A model generated the notes under the pieces. That model saw only the letters and a list, made by a program, of their open reading frames with translations, was not told the DNA's origin and made no database searches. 64,000 bases of DNA from Deroplatys truncata (Eukaryota > Arthropoda > Insecta > Mantodea > Mantidae): NCBI GenBank assembly GCA_030765065.1, contig CM060990.1:501012190-501076189 (forward strand), in the 5' to 3' direction. Each line of letters opens with the position of its first letter. Position 1 is the first letter of the stretch. A program made the translations under genes and the position numbers. Positions 1-11,469 of this stretch are shown piece after piece.

Positions 1-1448
1 GTGTGAAAGTTAGCGGCTTTTAAACTGATAGTAATAAAATCGGGTATACTTTCTCATTACAGTAGCTGTAGTACACAAGGTTGGCAATAATACTCGTATT
101 TGCAAATTTAAGACTGTTGAGGATAATTTTAAAAAATGGCATTTCAGATTAGGCTGTAATCTTATGTAGACCATTCTGCTTTACAAAATCAAAGGCAACG
201 ATGATTGCATATTTATATCGTGAACATCACCGTAATCCTCTGCAGGGGTATCTGAATCGGTCTTGGTTTCTAAGTCCAGTGTTTATATTAGCATGTGCTG
301 ACATAACGAGATTTTGCTTGGAAAATTGCAGATTTTCGAAGGTCATCTAGAGGTTTCAATTAGGATGTGTTTGGCAACCATATATACCGCAATTCTTGCA
401 TTTTTTGAAGCAATGCTTCATCAAAAGCTTCTGCTATTTCAGATATTTGCTTTCATGCAGAAAGTATCCTTTCATAAAAGATTGCAATCTTTAATTGACA
501 ACCCTAAGAATTTCAAGCGTAATGATCCATTTTTTATTCTATAATTCAATAAAACAATTTTCCTCATGATTTCTTGCCTTTCTCACTTAGTAACTTAGAT
601 AACTAAACGCTGAATGATGTTCGCAATCATCTGTGGACAAGTGTATAGAGTTTAAAGTGTGAAATCTTTAAAGCAAAAAAGAATTTAACAGTTTTACCTG
701 CATTAGACAATGGATTAGGAACTGAATTATTAGACCTACAAACGTACCAATAAAAAAACACGGCAGTAAAAAGAAAGAATAATATTTCACAAACACGAAT
801 ACCTACTTCGTTAACTTAAATGATATAAAAAGTCTTGGTCTATCTAAAGAAGCTACCTGGACGGCTGACATATGTAAACACGTCTTAGAGCCTTCGAAGT
901 AGCTAATTGTCTTGCCCAAGCTACATGAAATCTTTTGTGCCGGCTTTTATTTTTTATATAGCCGCTATTTAGGAACAATAGATTCTTGATTGTCCGATCA
1001 GCTCAGTTCTATTTGATGCTCCCGTCTTTATTCTTTACAGAAAAGGCAGAGCGTTTATTGCATAGCGCACCCAAGCTTTACTGCAGAAGCATCTCTGCGG
1101 TAACAAAGGATTCTTTCAGCTCGTTTTTATCCCTTTCAGACCATTATACGCATTTCTATATATAAATGCTGTTTATGAACTTCGGGTCCTAAACGAGGAT
1201 AAAAAGAGGCATAAAGTGAAACACTTTTTTTGCTCGGGTTGGTTAAACACCTTTTCTACTACTTTATTCGTGCAACCAGATGACGGTGCGGCACCTACTT
1301 GACCCTGCCGATCTTCGCCGTGTGCTGATTGCTTTCGGTGCGATTGCGCGACTCGAGACCACACGTTTACTTTACTTGTATGTAACTAGGGACAGAATGT
1401 TAATGCAAATGCAAATTTTTTCTCTGTTGTAAGAAAGTATGCTCATTT
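1..1448. other. Anonymous AT-rich DNA, no gene seen
   Basis: No open frame here has recognisable protein similarity. A GC-richer patch at about 1190-1370 holds a 63-codon minus-strand frame without recognisable motifs and is not called. Confidence 0.6.
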
Positions 1449-1458
1449 GGTATGTGAA

Positions 1459-1647
1459 AGAAAGGTATGGAAGAGAAGTAAAGCCGGTGGTACTGCGTCG
1501 TAGATTTACGGCACGTAAAAGAACCTCAAGCCTGATAGAGACCTCCGAGTAAAATTACCGGTCTTATACCCCCATTATAGAATGGGACGCTAAGGACCAC
1601 AGCAGTTAAAGAGCGTCCATAAATAAATCTCAATTTAATTTTAAATC
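1459..1647 (+). mobile_element. SINE (family A), 5'-truncated copy
   Basis: The body matches the other family A SINEs of this window (31895, 33955, 60898): it carries the shared core GGCACGTAAAAGAACCTCAA, the segment ending in AGAGCGTCCATAAATAAA, and the CTCAATTTAATT tail. The tRNA-like head with A and B boxes is absent. A 10-bp direct repeat GGTATGTGAA flanks it exactly (1449-1458 and 1648-1657), so the truncation happened at insertion and not by later deletion. Such SINEs are transcribed by RNA polymerase III and moved by a partner LINE; this copy has no promoter of its own. Confidence 0.9.
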
Positions 1648-1657
1648 GGTATGTGAA

Positions 1658-4021
1658 TTAATTGCTAAATTTACAACAATTTAAGTAATACCTTGTTCTG
1701 AATATAATGCATATTTTGTAGGTGTTGTTAATAAGTATAACATTTCAGCAGTTTGCAAATTATGCTGCACATTTGTTTGTTTTACATGTATATTTTATTA
1801 TTATATTTTTATTTTATTAATTTTCTCTTCATGTTTGATTTACAATTAATACGATATTTCCAAATATGTGCCATTGTTTCGGTGCTGAAACCTGGCAACA
1901 CTGATGGTAGTTCACACGCAACACAATCCATAGCTCACGTCACATCGTGAATCCCCGCCTTATCTGGTCGTAGCCATTTTCTCACGGTATGAAGGTGGCT
2001 GCCAAGGAGTTCTCGGAATTGAGTCCAAGCGTGGTAGATATACTTACATAATAATGTTAGATTCAGTTAAAAACTAATTGTTTAGTGTCTCTTAAAATTT
2101 GTGCATAATTTACAGAAAGGAAAACATTTCAACGTGTTCAACCGTTTTTAGTTTTAGAAATTCAATTCTGAGAATATTCCTGCAGGTTCATAATCGTTCT
2201 CCAGTTAAAACTTCAGGTCATTCAATTCCGTGGTGTGGTGCTTGTTTTCGTAATGATGCCAAAGGTAAAAGCTATCGACAAAGCTAGGTTACAGGAGTAT
2301 AACCTAACTCTTCCACATTAAAGATACGTGCTGGTTAGTTAAATAACTCATATGGTTTCCGCACCAGTTTTATTCACGAAAGGGTACATAAAATTATCAT
2401 TCATTTTTACTTGGTGTCGATATGGTGTCTTAATACGTTTTATATAGGCATATTTATGTGCATATTATGGAAGTGTTCAATGCATAAATATTAAAAAAAT
2501 TATCAGAGCATAAGATTCCTGTCCCTGTGTTGAACGCATATAAACTTGAACACGTTATTGTGCAGGTAAACAGTAAAATTCAAAATTGTGTTCAGATGAA
2601 AACCAAGAATGAAAGGATGGTCATTGCCATTAACACAAATCTTAAAACGCACGCACGTCGCCACAAGGAAGGAATCAAACCGAAACACAAATGTCCATCA
2701 CTAAAGATGACAGTGTGTTTTGGTGCAAAGGTGAGAACTAAAGGGATGCTTTGGAGTCCCAGCCCTGCAAAACTTTAAAGGGTACTGAACACCAACTGAA
2801 TTGCGCGTGACAAAAAGATATCTTAATACTACAAAAGATGTATATATCTATTTTTAAGCCATCTACTAGCGTCTGCATTTCATATAACATTTTTCTAGGT
2901 CCGTAAAAATCAACACCAAATCCTAGGTCAAATTTGTTATATAATGAAAAACAAATGCCTGTTAGTACCGTAAATGGAAAGAAAAACATTAATGCTCCTT
3001 TTGTCTGAAATCATTAGTTGAACAAAACTTTGAGATACTGCTCATGGAATAAGCCCCACTGGATATTAAAAATTGCCTGAAAGCTATCTCGTGGCCGCAT
3101 TGTTATAACTATGCTTGCAATATTTAGGAAGGATAGAGTGGAATGCTGAATTTTCAGATTAACTACCGGTATGACGGAGTGCGTGTTTATGTAGTCCAGT
3201 TGGCAGGAATGAACCTCTTTATACACTGCACTGCAGTCAACTTTTGCTATTGGTCCCCAAGATTACAAGCATAGTTAAAACTATGGACTCGGAGGCGATG
3301 GATAAGTATTTTAATTATAATCCATTGTTTATATGCGTAATAGATAGGAAAAATCAAAGGGAGGGCTTAAATACTGTGAAAAATTAAATGCAAAATTTTG
3401 CTTATTATTCATCATTCTGTAAAATGTATAATAAAAGTTTTTAAACAGCACTTATCTAATGAATGTTGTTATTTACAAAATTTCACTAGATTGAATACTT
3501 ATGAATGTTGTACCAGTTTTTAGTTATTACCATTCGTGTACGTAAACCACCTACCACGAGAAGCAGTTTAATTCCGATTGCATTGCAAGTATAAGACATA
3601 CGCTTATTTGCTGCTAAACATTTTACCAATATCTTAACTTCTATTCAGACCCCAGAAAAAGTAGCTTTATTAATGATTTTAGACATTACATGGTATGAGA
3701 AGAGGGGTTACGGGATATGTAGATGAGGCAGTGAGGGAATGGGAGAGAGAACGGAAAACTTTGAAAGACGGACGGATAGAAAGAAAAGGGGAAAAGGAGA
3801 GTATGTGGAAGGGGGAAGGAAAGAAGGGGATGCAGAAGAGAGCAAGACAAAGACGAAGGTAGAGACAGTGAAAAAGGACATAGAAGAATATTCTCATTTA
3901 ACGCAAAAACTCGAGCAGAGTTATGGGTTCTTCTAGATTCTTGAAAATTTCAAATACGTCTACTACATATTTTGTAAATAACTTCCTAATATCATGCAAA
4001 TTGTTTACAACATATTATTAC

Positions 4022-4052
<31 letters not shown>

Positions 4053-4329
4053 TGTGTTAGTGAGTATTTCAAGCTAGAGTTACAATATCACTAACATTAT
4101 GAAAATCAAGTGTGGCTGTAAAATCACACATTAAACAGTAAAAGGCGTAATGGCTATGAATGCTGTAAACCAAATATGGTTACATTTCTGCAAAATTAAA
4201 CTTAAAGAAAGTAATTATCATAAACGTATCGATAAGATGGGTCACGTTTATTCGTTGTCGACTCAGTTTCTAAGTAATTGCGTTTCTCATTGTATGAATG
4301 AGGTGACGTATAATGCAAACTGCGATATG
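1658..4329. other. Anonymous DNA with a purine-rich tract
   Basis: No supported gene. A strongly purine-biased stretch at about 3730-3890 (GA-rich on the plus strand) creates fortuitous open frames on both strands. A short TTA microsatellite follows at 4021. Confidence 0.6.
4021..4051 (+). repeat. (TTA)n microsatellite
   Basis: About ten uninterrupted trinucleotide units, visible directly. Similar imperfect TTA runs occur at 6078-6118 and near 14780. Confidence 0.9.
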
Positions 4330-4780
4330 TAAGTACATGTAGTCCGGGACAGAATAATTGAGCGGCTTGAGTATTTTCAAAGTAAAAGAATTTACAGTGT
4401 GCATGCCTCGAGCCTGTCACGTTGATTCACAAGATAACGAGATGGACACTTCACTTTTACGTGTAGACACTCCATATCTATCTACCTTCCTATGTACCTT
4501 TACATCTATCTAGAAACCTGATAGGCACGCCATGGTCTTTCAAATAAATATACAAATACACCAACGTAACGTCCAACACTTAGTGGGATGACAGAAAATT
4601 GAAATATACAGAGCGAGCAAATGCTGTTAAACACAAAATAACTTTGGAAGCTCAAAGTCGAATGGTTGTATGGTTAACGGTGTAGGTCTCCAGAACAGCA
4701 AATCCGGAGTTCACTTTCTAATATTAGCGCCTGCCTTTTATGTTTTCAAAATGCATGAGAATATAATGCATCTAACATTT
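4330..4780 (+). repeat. Diverged dispersed repeat B, copy 1
   Basis: This stretch aligns by eye with 16325-16680. Shared blocks in the same order are CAGAATA followed by GAGT, CTCGAGCCTG, a TTCACTTTT block with TAGACA, and near the end AAAATGCATGAGAATATAAT. A middle segment resembles a tRNA A box (GGTTGTATGGTTAACGGTGTAGG), suggesting a tRNA-derived SINE ancestry, but the B box is not convincing. No target-site duplication was found. Confidence 0.6.
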
Positions 4781-7654
4781 ATTATACATTTCTTTCCTGT
4801 AGCTTTAGTTAACTTGAGATCTCAGATTTTATCTAGATCTCCATTAAAGGGCTGCAAACGAGCGATATAATCCGGTTCCTTTTCCAATCTCTTTCGGTGC
4901 ATAGTCGCTCGCACCTATTTTCCTTCCGCTTGCCCTTCGCCGCCCGGGGGGCGATTGCTCCTCGGTCACGCCGAGTGCTCGTGCTCTGTCTGGTAGTACA
5001 CATAGCTTGGTGTTCGCAGCGTAGGTAGCCTACACCAAGAATAGCATATACCTATGCTATTTCGTGGTACTGTACTATACTGCAGTCGATAAACACCTCT
5101 GCCTGTTATACTGGAAATGGGGGTTCGAACTACCGTTATGGACAATTTATATTTTCATATATAAGTATATTTATAAATAAATATAACTTTACGAGCATGT
5201 ACAAATTTACATGATGCAGAACACAATTTAAGGTAACTTACAGACTATTGGCTCTAAGTTGGCTCCATATAAATGGCTTTCCGAAAATTAGACTTCATTT
5301 ACATAATTTAAGGGCTTAAATGAGAGAAACTGCAGAAGCTTGGTGAGCAAATCCAAGCACCTCATCATTGTCTACTGATTCGGATTGGGTTTTAGCAGCG
5401 ACTAAGGTTACGAGGCTGAGCATGATCACGGCCATGCTGTGCGTACATAAAGAGGAAGCAATTTAATGGCAGCTGCCAAGAATTCGGCATGGCCGACATT
5501 ACACTAAACTGAAGTACTGCCAACCTTGAAATGGGATTTACTAGAATAAAACTAGTCAGTAAAACCTGTTTGAAACAACACTCCCCAGCGGTAAATATCG
5601 TATCATACTGTACTTACTAATGCGAAATTGCGTTGTAAAACAGACAATTAGAAAACGTGGAACACTTAATTAAACATTAAAACAATACCAAATAAATGCA
5701 CACCCCCAACACAACGGCCTCTACATAACCATTTAAACCCAACATTTATGTACCTGCAAGATAAGGCTTGTGTCACCAAGCTAACAGCTATAATTAACAC
5801 CAAGCAGGCTATATCCTTACCTGGTATTTCTAGGAACAGTTGCTGGTAGTGATGCCAACTGAACAGACGGAATGATTCCAAATGTAACCAGAGAGCACTG
5901 TAATGGTGTAAATTGTCACAGTTGGTTTTTGGTGAGTTCCAATAGTATGCGTTCTCTATAGATATATGTGTACCGCCTCATAGTGTTCCCAGCCGCCAAT
6001 GATTTTCAAATATTTTATGTTACTTTTATATAAATGCACTCTTAGGGATTTTTATTTCTATAGGTATGATAAAGACGATTATTATTATTATTATCAGCAT
6101 TATTATTGTTATTTTTATTTAAGCTTCGTTTCACATACAAGACAAATTGAACGTAATACTTTTTGTAGCAGTGAACTCCAAAAGCAATAAAACTGGGAGA
6201 TATCACCATAGTAAAACTAAAGCTCACGTGTTAGTCTAATATAGCATGAATATTCTAACATACATATGTAATGCAGGAAAGTTTACCTACGTGTGGTGTG
6301 CGGTTATAAATATACAGGCATTTTGCCCTAGTGAAATTCTGTACACATAAAGCAAAGTCGATGTTTCCTGAAGCTTTGCTTTAACTCTAAATTAGCTTAC
6401 GTGATTAAAATTTTCATTCATGTTACAAACTATGAGATTGCCGACATAAATCTTCGTGGCGTATGAAGAGGAGGCTCCCTAAGTTGCTTTCCAAATGCCT
6501 TATCGAAAATCATGTGTTTATTTTCTGTGCACAAACTAGTAATAGCAGATACTATTTCTTATTGAGTCACCTCTGATATTTCTGGCATTCTTCCCTCCCG
6601 TACTACTGCATATCGGATCTCTATGCACGTAGGATCACTTAGCGGAATCAAAATGTCTATATCAAAGTCCAAAATCAACAGCTATTTTAATTAAGGAAGT
6701 GCAATGTGGCCTGCTATACATATTAAATGAACGTTTGCCCACAGCATACATTTTAACGCACACACCTCAAAAGGTCTGCTTCATTTCGTAAATTACGTGA
6801 GCTTTACCGGCGTGAAAACTAGCCTGGCAGAATTCTATTGCAAGAGCTGAGCGCCCAGCGATTTTTTTCTAAAATATTCACAGTTTGAAGTGAAAAATAC
6901 TGAATAAATCTTATATATACTTCTAAATATGCTCTTCTCCCTTACTTCCCAAATTTAGTCCCGGTGGGATTAATAACTGACTTATTTTCTTTTCGAAGTA
7001 TTAGACTCCCAAGTTTTAATTTTATTTTCTGCATCCACTTACATAATACGTATTGCGATCTCTTAACATATGCAGAAAAGGTGTCTGTGCTTCTGCTTGA
7101 GGTAGGCTCAACTTAATCGTCTTCAACATTCATAAGAAAACACAGCTTTCTTTCAACTACTTCAGTATACCTGCCAGCAAGAGAGCACTCACCGAATACC
7201 GCATATAGCAAGGGTGATCGAAATCGCTGCTTGCTTGATTACACATCGGAAATACTCGTAAACGCACACGACCGATTTTCACGCTGCCAATTAAAGAGGC
7301 TCTCTAGTCCATTGCGCTCGCCCACTTGTAACCCTCTAATGTGTCACTCCAACAGGCGCAATTCGGATTATTTCAAGACACCTATGTCTATGATGCTTTA
7401 ACTGAAATTACAGAATTACACATCTTACACTATGTTCATGAATTAGTTAATTCAAGTGGAGTTAAAGTGAATTCTTAGATTCGAAAAGTAGGTATAATTT
7501 GAGATGTCAAATTTACTTAAATCTATTGTATGTGTGCGTGTGTGTGGTATGCGTGCGTGTAGCTCTGAAGTCTGGAACAATAGGAGAAATCACTATTTGT
7601 TTATATGTTTAAGTTTTTTTTGTCTACGAACTGCGAGTACTCACTTTACTAGGG
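4781..7654. other. Anonymous DNA, one CpG-rich patch and hairpins
   Basis: No supported gene. A short CpG-rich patch lies at about 4890-4985, followed by two small inverted repeats (5006-5039 and 5040-5061). At 7331 a motif CCCTCTAATGTGT matches the terminal repeat of the piggyBac-like MITE at 16817-17301, but no partner end was found nearby. Confidence 0.55.
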
Positions 7655-8580
7655 CATTTTACTTTCTCTACTACGTACTTACAGTAAGTAGAAGTATTGT
7701 ATTCCACCCAAAAATTGTATGTCGAGATTTCACCGAAAATATATGTTTTGATGTCCCATGCATCAAATTGCATTTTTAGAAAAACGTCCGTGTGCGTTTG
7801 TGTGTGTGTGTACCTGTGAGTAGAATAACTCAAAGACGAAAAGTCGGAAAACTTTAGTATTTAATTTCAGTATCTTCCAAAGATGGAACATGAAGATTTT
7901 CAAGAAAATCTCCCACCACAAACTGCCCTTTACATGGAAAACTTTATCGAATTTTTTTATTCTCCCAAAAATGGTTCTAAGGATTTTGATTAAAATGACA
8001 TATTTTAACGACATTTGCATGACAAATAAAACGTGTATCTTGAATTTTCTGGGAATAGCCTGTGAAGTCCTAGCCATTCGGAAGAAATTTTACATAATCT
8101 TGTATACCTGGTAAGCTTTAAGCGATAGATGAAAAATAGTACACAAAAAATTCAGGTTTCTTTCTTTAAAATACACAATTTATTCCAAATAACGTTTTCG
8201 TGCCATAATCCATTTTCGAGATATCCGCCATTATGTTCAACACTTTGTCATTCTTTTAAAGTTCTATGGGTATTCAGTTGTTTCTTGTGATTGCATATGA
8301 AGAGTATGGAATTTGAAGGCCAGCATATAGCGTCCAGTTCTTAAAAAATTGTTTATCGCTATTTCCTTTGTATCTATAACGAAATCTGTAGTGTAGCTAT
8401 TTGTGCAAAGGTTTATTTCTAGTAAAATAAAGTAAATAGAAAAATAAACTTTTGTAAGAATAGTTGGCACACCCACTAATAAACGATAGAAAGTAGAAAA
8501 GTCATGTGAATGTAGAACATCAGACTTTTTCATTGTTGTAATGAACAAGTGCATTGCTATGTATTGAGTTTCCACCAAAT
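7655..8580 (+). repeat. Uncharacterised ~0.9-kb repeat C, copy 1
   Basis: The sequence aligns over its length with 28668-29517 and with the two halves of 29518-30930. Shared landmarks in order: TTTCTCTAC near the left end, AAATATATGTTTTG, TTTTCAAGAAAATC, CCCTTTACATGGAA, TTTTCTGGGAATAGCCTG, CATTCAGTTGTTTCT, AGCGTCCAGTTCTTAAA, and GTCATGTGAATGTA near the right end. No coding frame is shared convincingly by all copies. The class of element is unknown; this copy carries a short GT-rich insertion around 7790-7815. Confidence 0.8.
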
Positions 8581-8624
8581 TTTATGCTGAACTACAAGGC
8601 CTATTTCCATTTCACCTGTGGCAT

Positions 8625-10427
8625 TTTTTTTTTAGGGAAAACAGGAATAAAGGTTTAAGGAAAAACAGGTATATATATAGGTTGTAGAAAGGAAAAAGGA
8701 AGAGGAAAAGAAGGATCTTATTCTGTTGTGGCGCTATTTATTGGGGGCATAATTGGTGTTGTGTTGGCTGGTACCGCCGTAGCAAACCTGCGGTTCGTGA
8801 GTGATTCCTTGAAAACGGAGAATTCCAAAATTGGATAAACTCCTCAGTGGGGAATAGGTAAGAGTCATGGCCGAGGCCCTGAACAGTAACCTAGGAACAG
8901 TGGTGTCATAAGAGTGTGATTTGGTTCCGTGCCCGGGCCTGTTACCTCCGGGCAGTGGATGTTGATGTTGAGCTGTGTCGGCGTAGATGCGGTGTCTATC
9001 TGTTGCGGCGTCTGTTTTGTTGAGCGGGTTGATGTAGGACGTGTTGCTCCATGAAGTTTCGTATGAGTTGGTATCCTTCCTCCAGCTTGTGGTGGTTGTC
9101 CTGTAGCTGGCGTAGGCTGGTGGCGATGTCTGCATTGGTCCGTAGTTGTTCTTCGCGGATACCGGCGATTGAGGCCTCAATGGCCGTCAACCGCTCGGCC
9201 CGGTCGTCAGTTGTGTCATTGTCTTGTTCTTCTTCCAGGTAGTTTTCTATTCGGTACAGCTTTCGCTGTATTGACGGCAGGAGGTCTGGGTCGTCGTAGT
9301 GGGATAACTCCTCAATTGACGCCCTGAGTTTGTTGAGACTACCAGTGGCGCTGGCGTAGTTCCTGTTTGATGTGCGCTGCTTTGCTTCAATGCCTGCAAA
9401 CCGCCGGTTGGCGGCTTGCCGAAGCGCTTCCAGCTTTTGGTTGAGTTTGGCGATCTCTGCCTGTATGGTTGCTGAGGCTGCTAGAAGCTCGGTGATTGAG
9501 GCCTCTATGGCTGTCAGTGTAGAAGCTGTGTGCGTGTTGGTGATGTCTGCGTTGTTACGCTCCCGGCGAGTGTGTGGTGGTTGAGGTGGTGCGTCTTGTT
9601 GCGTCTGGGTTGAAACTGCCCGTCTCGGGTAAAGCGGGCAGCAAGCTTGGCCCGTGAAGTGATCCATCCTGCAGCAGGTGGCGCAGAACCTTCTACGGCG
9701 AGAACGATCATGCTGCTTGCAGGTGGGCGTCAAGGCCGGTGAGCCACAGTAGTGGCAGCGTGGTGAGTTGCTGCATTGTTCCGCCGAGTGCCCATATTGG
9801 CAGCATCGACGGCACGGTGGTGTCCGTTGTGTGCGGCTGGCTTCGAAGCGGATCGTGGTGCCGAGGAGCTCCACGTCCGTCTGAAGAGCAGCGTCGTAAT
9901 GCGCCTTGTTGAGGAAAGCAAGGCGCACCAATGGAGTCGGTCCGTTCCTAGAAACAATTCTGGTCGCCTTCACCATTGAAGGCCAGCGTTGTTGGAGCTG
10001 TTCCAGGAGAATCTGCGCTGCTAGGCTTCTCTGAACCCCGACCGCGACTGCGCTGAAGCGGTCTTCTTGGTCGGGGGTGGTGTCCGGAGAGGCATCTGCG
10101 TTGTCGGTTGAGGCAGACTGCTGCTTCGATAAGGCGCTGAGATACTCAGCGGTGCGGTTATATCGAGCAGCAGCGGCGGCGTAGCTCATTCGAGGTGCTG
10201 CAGTTGAGTCGCTGGAGGTAGATGACGAAGTAGGGGGCAGGCCGCGAGACCGCAGCCATGTGTTGAGTTGCGGGCGCCACATGTAATCATCGCGGCGGAA
10301 GTATCCGGAGAGTTCGGCGGTCTCCAGTGATCGTCCGCGAGGCGGTAGCGAAGTCCGGCGTTTGGCCCTGTTGACGGAGAGAGAGATTAGTCCTCTTCGT
10401 CCCATCTCGACGAGAGCTCGAAGCGAA
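8625..10427 (-). mobile_element. ORF1-only (Gag-like) retroposon inserted in LINE
   Basis: On the minus strand this unit starts at 10427, has a 22-nt leader, one long open frame, about 360 nt of 3' sequence containing AATAAA (complement of 8737-8742), and ends in a run of A (T on plus, 8625-8633). A 7-bp duplication GTGGCAT abuts both ends (8618-8624 and 10428-10434), the left one touching the poly(A), as expected for target-primed reverse transcription. GC content is far above that of the surrounding LINE. No endonuclease or reverse transcriptase is encoded, so it is non-autonomous: either a deletion derivative of a Jockey/I-type LINE or a retrocopy of a Gag-like mRNA. Confidence 0.85.
8996..10405 (-). 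CDS. LINE ORF1 / Gag-like zinc-knuckle protein, 469 aa
   Basis: An uninterrupted frame of 469 codons. The start chosen (MGRRGL) is the first ATG inside the element; the 34 further upstream codons lie in the target LINE. Residues about 150-190 resemble the region that precedes the knuckles in Jockey/I-clade ORF1 proteins. Three cysteine knuckles follow: CRRCCQYGHSAEQC (a canonical CX2CX4HX4C, about residues 198-211), a CHYC-type knuckle, and CATCCRMDH with a downstream cysteine (about 241-256). The C-terminal half is alanine-, glutamine- and leucine-rich, twice containing LTAIEASI, and is predicted coiled coil. Known ORF1 proteins of this kind bind element RNA and form ribonucleoprotein particles. 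An intact frame in a window of broken elements implies recent insertion or constraint; it could also be a copy of a domesticated gag gene. Confidence 0.85.
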   Translation of the reverse strand: MGRRGLISLSVNRAKRRTSLPPRGRSLETAELSGYFRRDDYMWRPQLNTWLRSRGLPPTSSSTSSDSTAAPRMSYAAAAARYNRTAEYLSALSKQQSASTDNADASPDTTPDQEDRFSAVAVGVQRSLAAQILLEQLQQRWPSMVKATRIVSRNGPTPLVRLAFLNKAHYDAALQTDVELLGTTIRFEASRTQRTPPCRRCCQYGHSAEQCSNSPRCHYCGSPALTPTCKQHDRSRRRRFCATCCRMDHFTGQACCPLYPRRAVSTQTQQDAPPQPPHTRRERNNADITNTHTASTLTAIEASITELLAASATIQAEIAKLNQKLEALRQAANRRFAGIEAKQRTSNRNYASATGSLNKLRASIEELSHYDDPDLLPSIQRKLYRIENYLEEEQDNDTTDDRAERLTAIEASIAGIREEQLRTNADIATSLRQLQDNHHKLEEGYQLIRNFMEQHVLHQPAQQNRRRNR

Positions 10428-10434
10428 GTGGCAT

Positions 10435-11469
10435 CTAAAGTTTTTGAAAGGGTTATTAAAAACCAACTTTGTAAATATCTGGAAGTGAATAATATTTTTT
10501 GTCCCAACAGTTCGAATTTAGATGTGGCTATAATACCACTGGTGCTGTGTATGATTTAGTAAATTATATGCTTAATGATTTTGAAAATTTAGCTATATAT
10601 AGGGCCACTAAGTAAGGCCTTTGATCACGTGGATCACGATATTTTAATTAAGAAACTAGAATATTATGAAATTCAAGGCACAGAATTGCAGCTTTAGATC
10701 CTATCTGAGTAATAGGATACAATATGTTGAAAAAGGCATCAATATATCTGAGTTAAAGAGAGTACAGTGTGGAGTTCCTCAAGGATTATTTTGGGTCCAA
10801 TTCTGTTTAGAATTTAGATTAATGATCTTGAAAACAATATTGAACACTTTTATCCTTATTTATGCTGATGATACTGCAAATTACTTTAAATGAGCTTTCT
10901 AATATTCCGCAATTGGCTCTAACGCAGGCAAAAAATTGGTTTAGAGCCAATAAATTATTTTTAAATGTAAGTAAGGCCAAATTTATAAGTTTTACAATAA
11001 ACAATTTTAATGAGCACAAAGTTATTAAGCTTCTTGGCATAAATGTTGCAGTAGGCTTACATGCGTAAATAATGTTGATTATGTTTGCACTAGATTGTCT
11101 CCGGTTTTATATATTCTACGGAATTTAAAAACCTTTTTACCATATACTCATGTAAAAGCTGCATACTTTGCCTTTTTTAAAAGTATTATTGCTTTTGGAT
11201 TACTGCTCTGGGGAAATTGTACCCATATTGATAGAGTGATTGTTTTGCAAAAGAAAGCCATCAGACTACTTGCAAATATTAAGTGGAATGCTCATTGTAA
11301 ACCTCTATTTATTAAACAGGGAGTTATGGCTCTTACTGGCTTATATATTTTCGAACTACTGGTGTATGCTAAAAATAATTTACATTTAATGAACCCTGTT
11401 AATGTAATTCATGAACACAGCACTAAAATAATAAAAGAGTATACTTACGCAAATGGGTGTTCTCAGTGA
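10435..11469 (+). pseudogene. LINE reverse transcriptase, decayed
   Basis: Translation in shifting frames gives SKVFERVIKNQL, then a frame with VDHDILIKKLEYYE, then QCGVPQG (the motif preceding the catalytic loop), then YADDT at about 10860-10875, which is the catalytic motif of non-LTR reverse transcriptases. The thumb-like region follows (WFRANKLFLNVSKAKF), and the segment at 11095-11469 with LLLWGNCTHIDRVIVLQKKA is typical of Jockey/CR1-like C-terminal regions. At least three frameshifts and several stops disable it. The upstream endonuclease is missing. Confidence 0.85.

Noticed and set aside
3739..3936. Arg/Glu/Lys-rich open frame
   Set aside because: Lies in a purine-rich tract with biased composition; no motif. 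The same applies to 35437-35634.
8734..9180. 148-codon minus-strand frame overlapping the end of ORF1
   Set aside because: It overlaps the intact ORF1 in another frame and extends into the 3' region; no similarity to LINE ORF2 N termini or other proteins.
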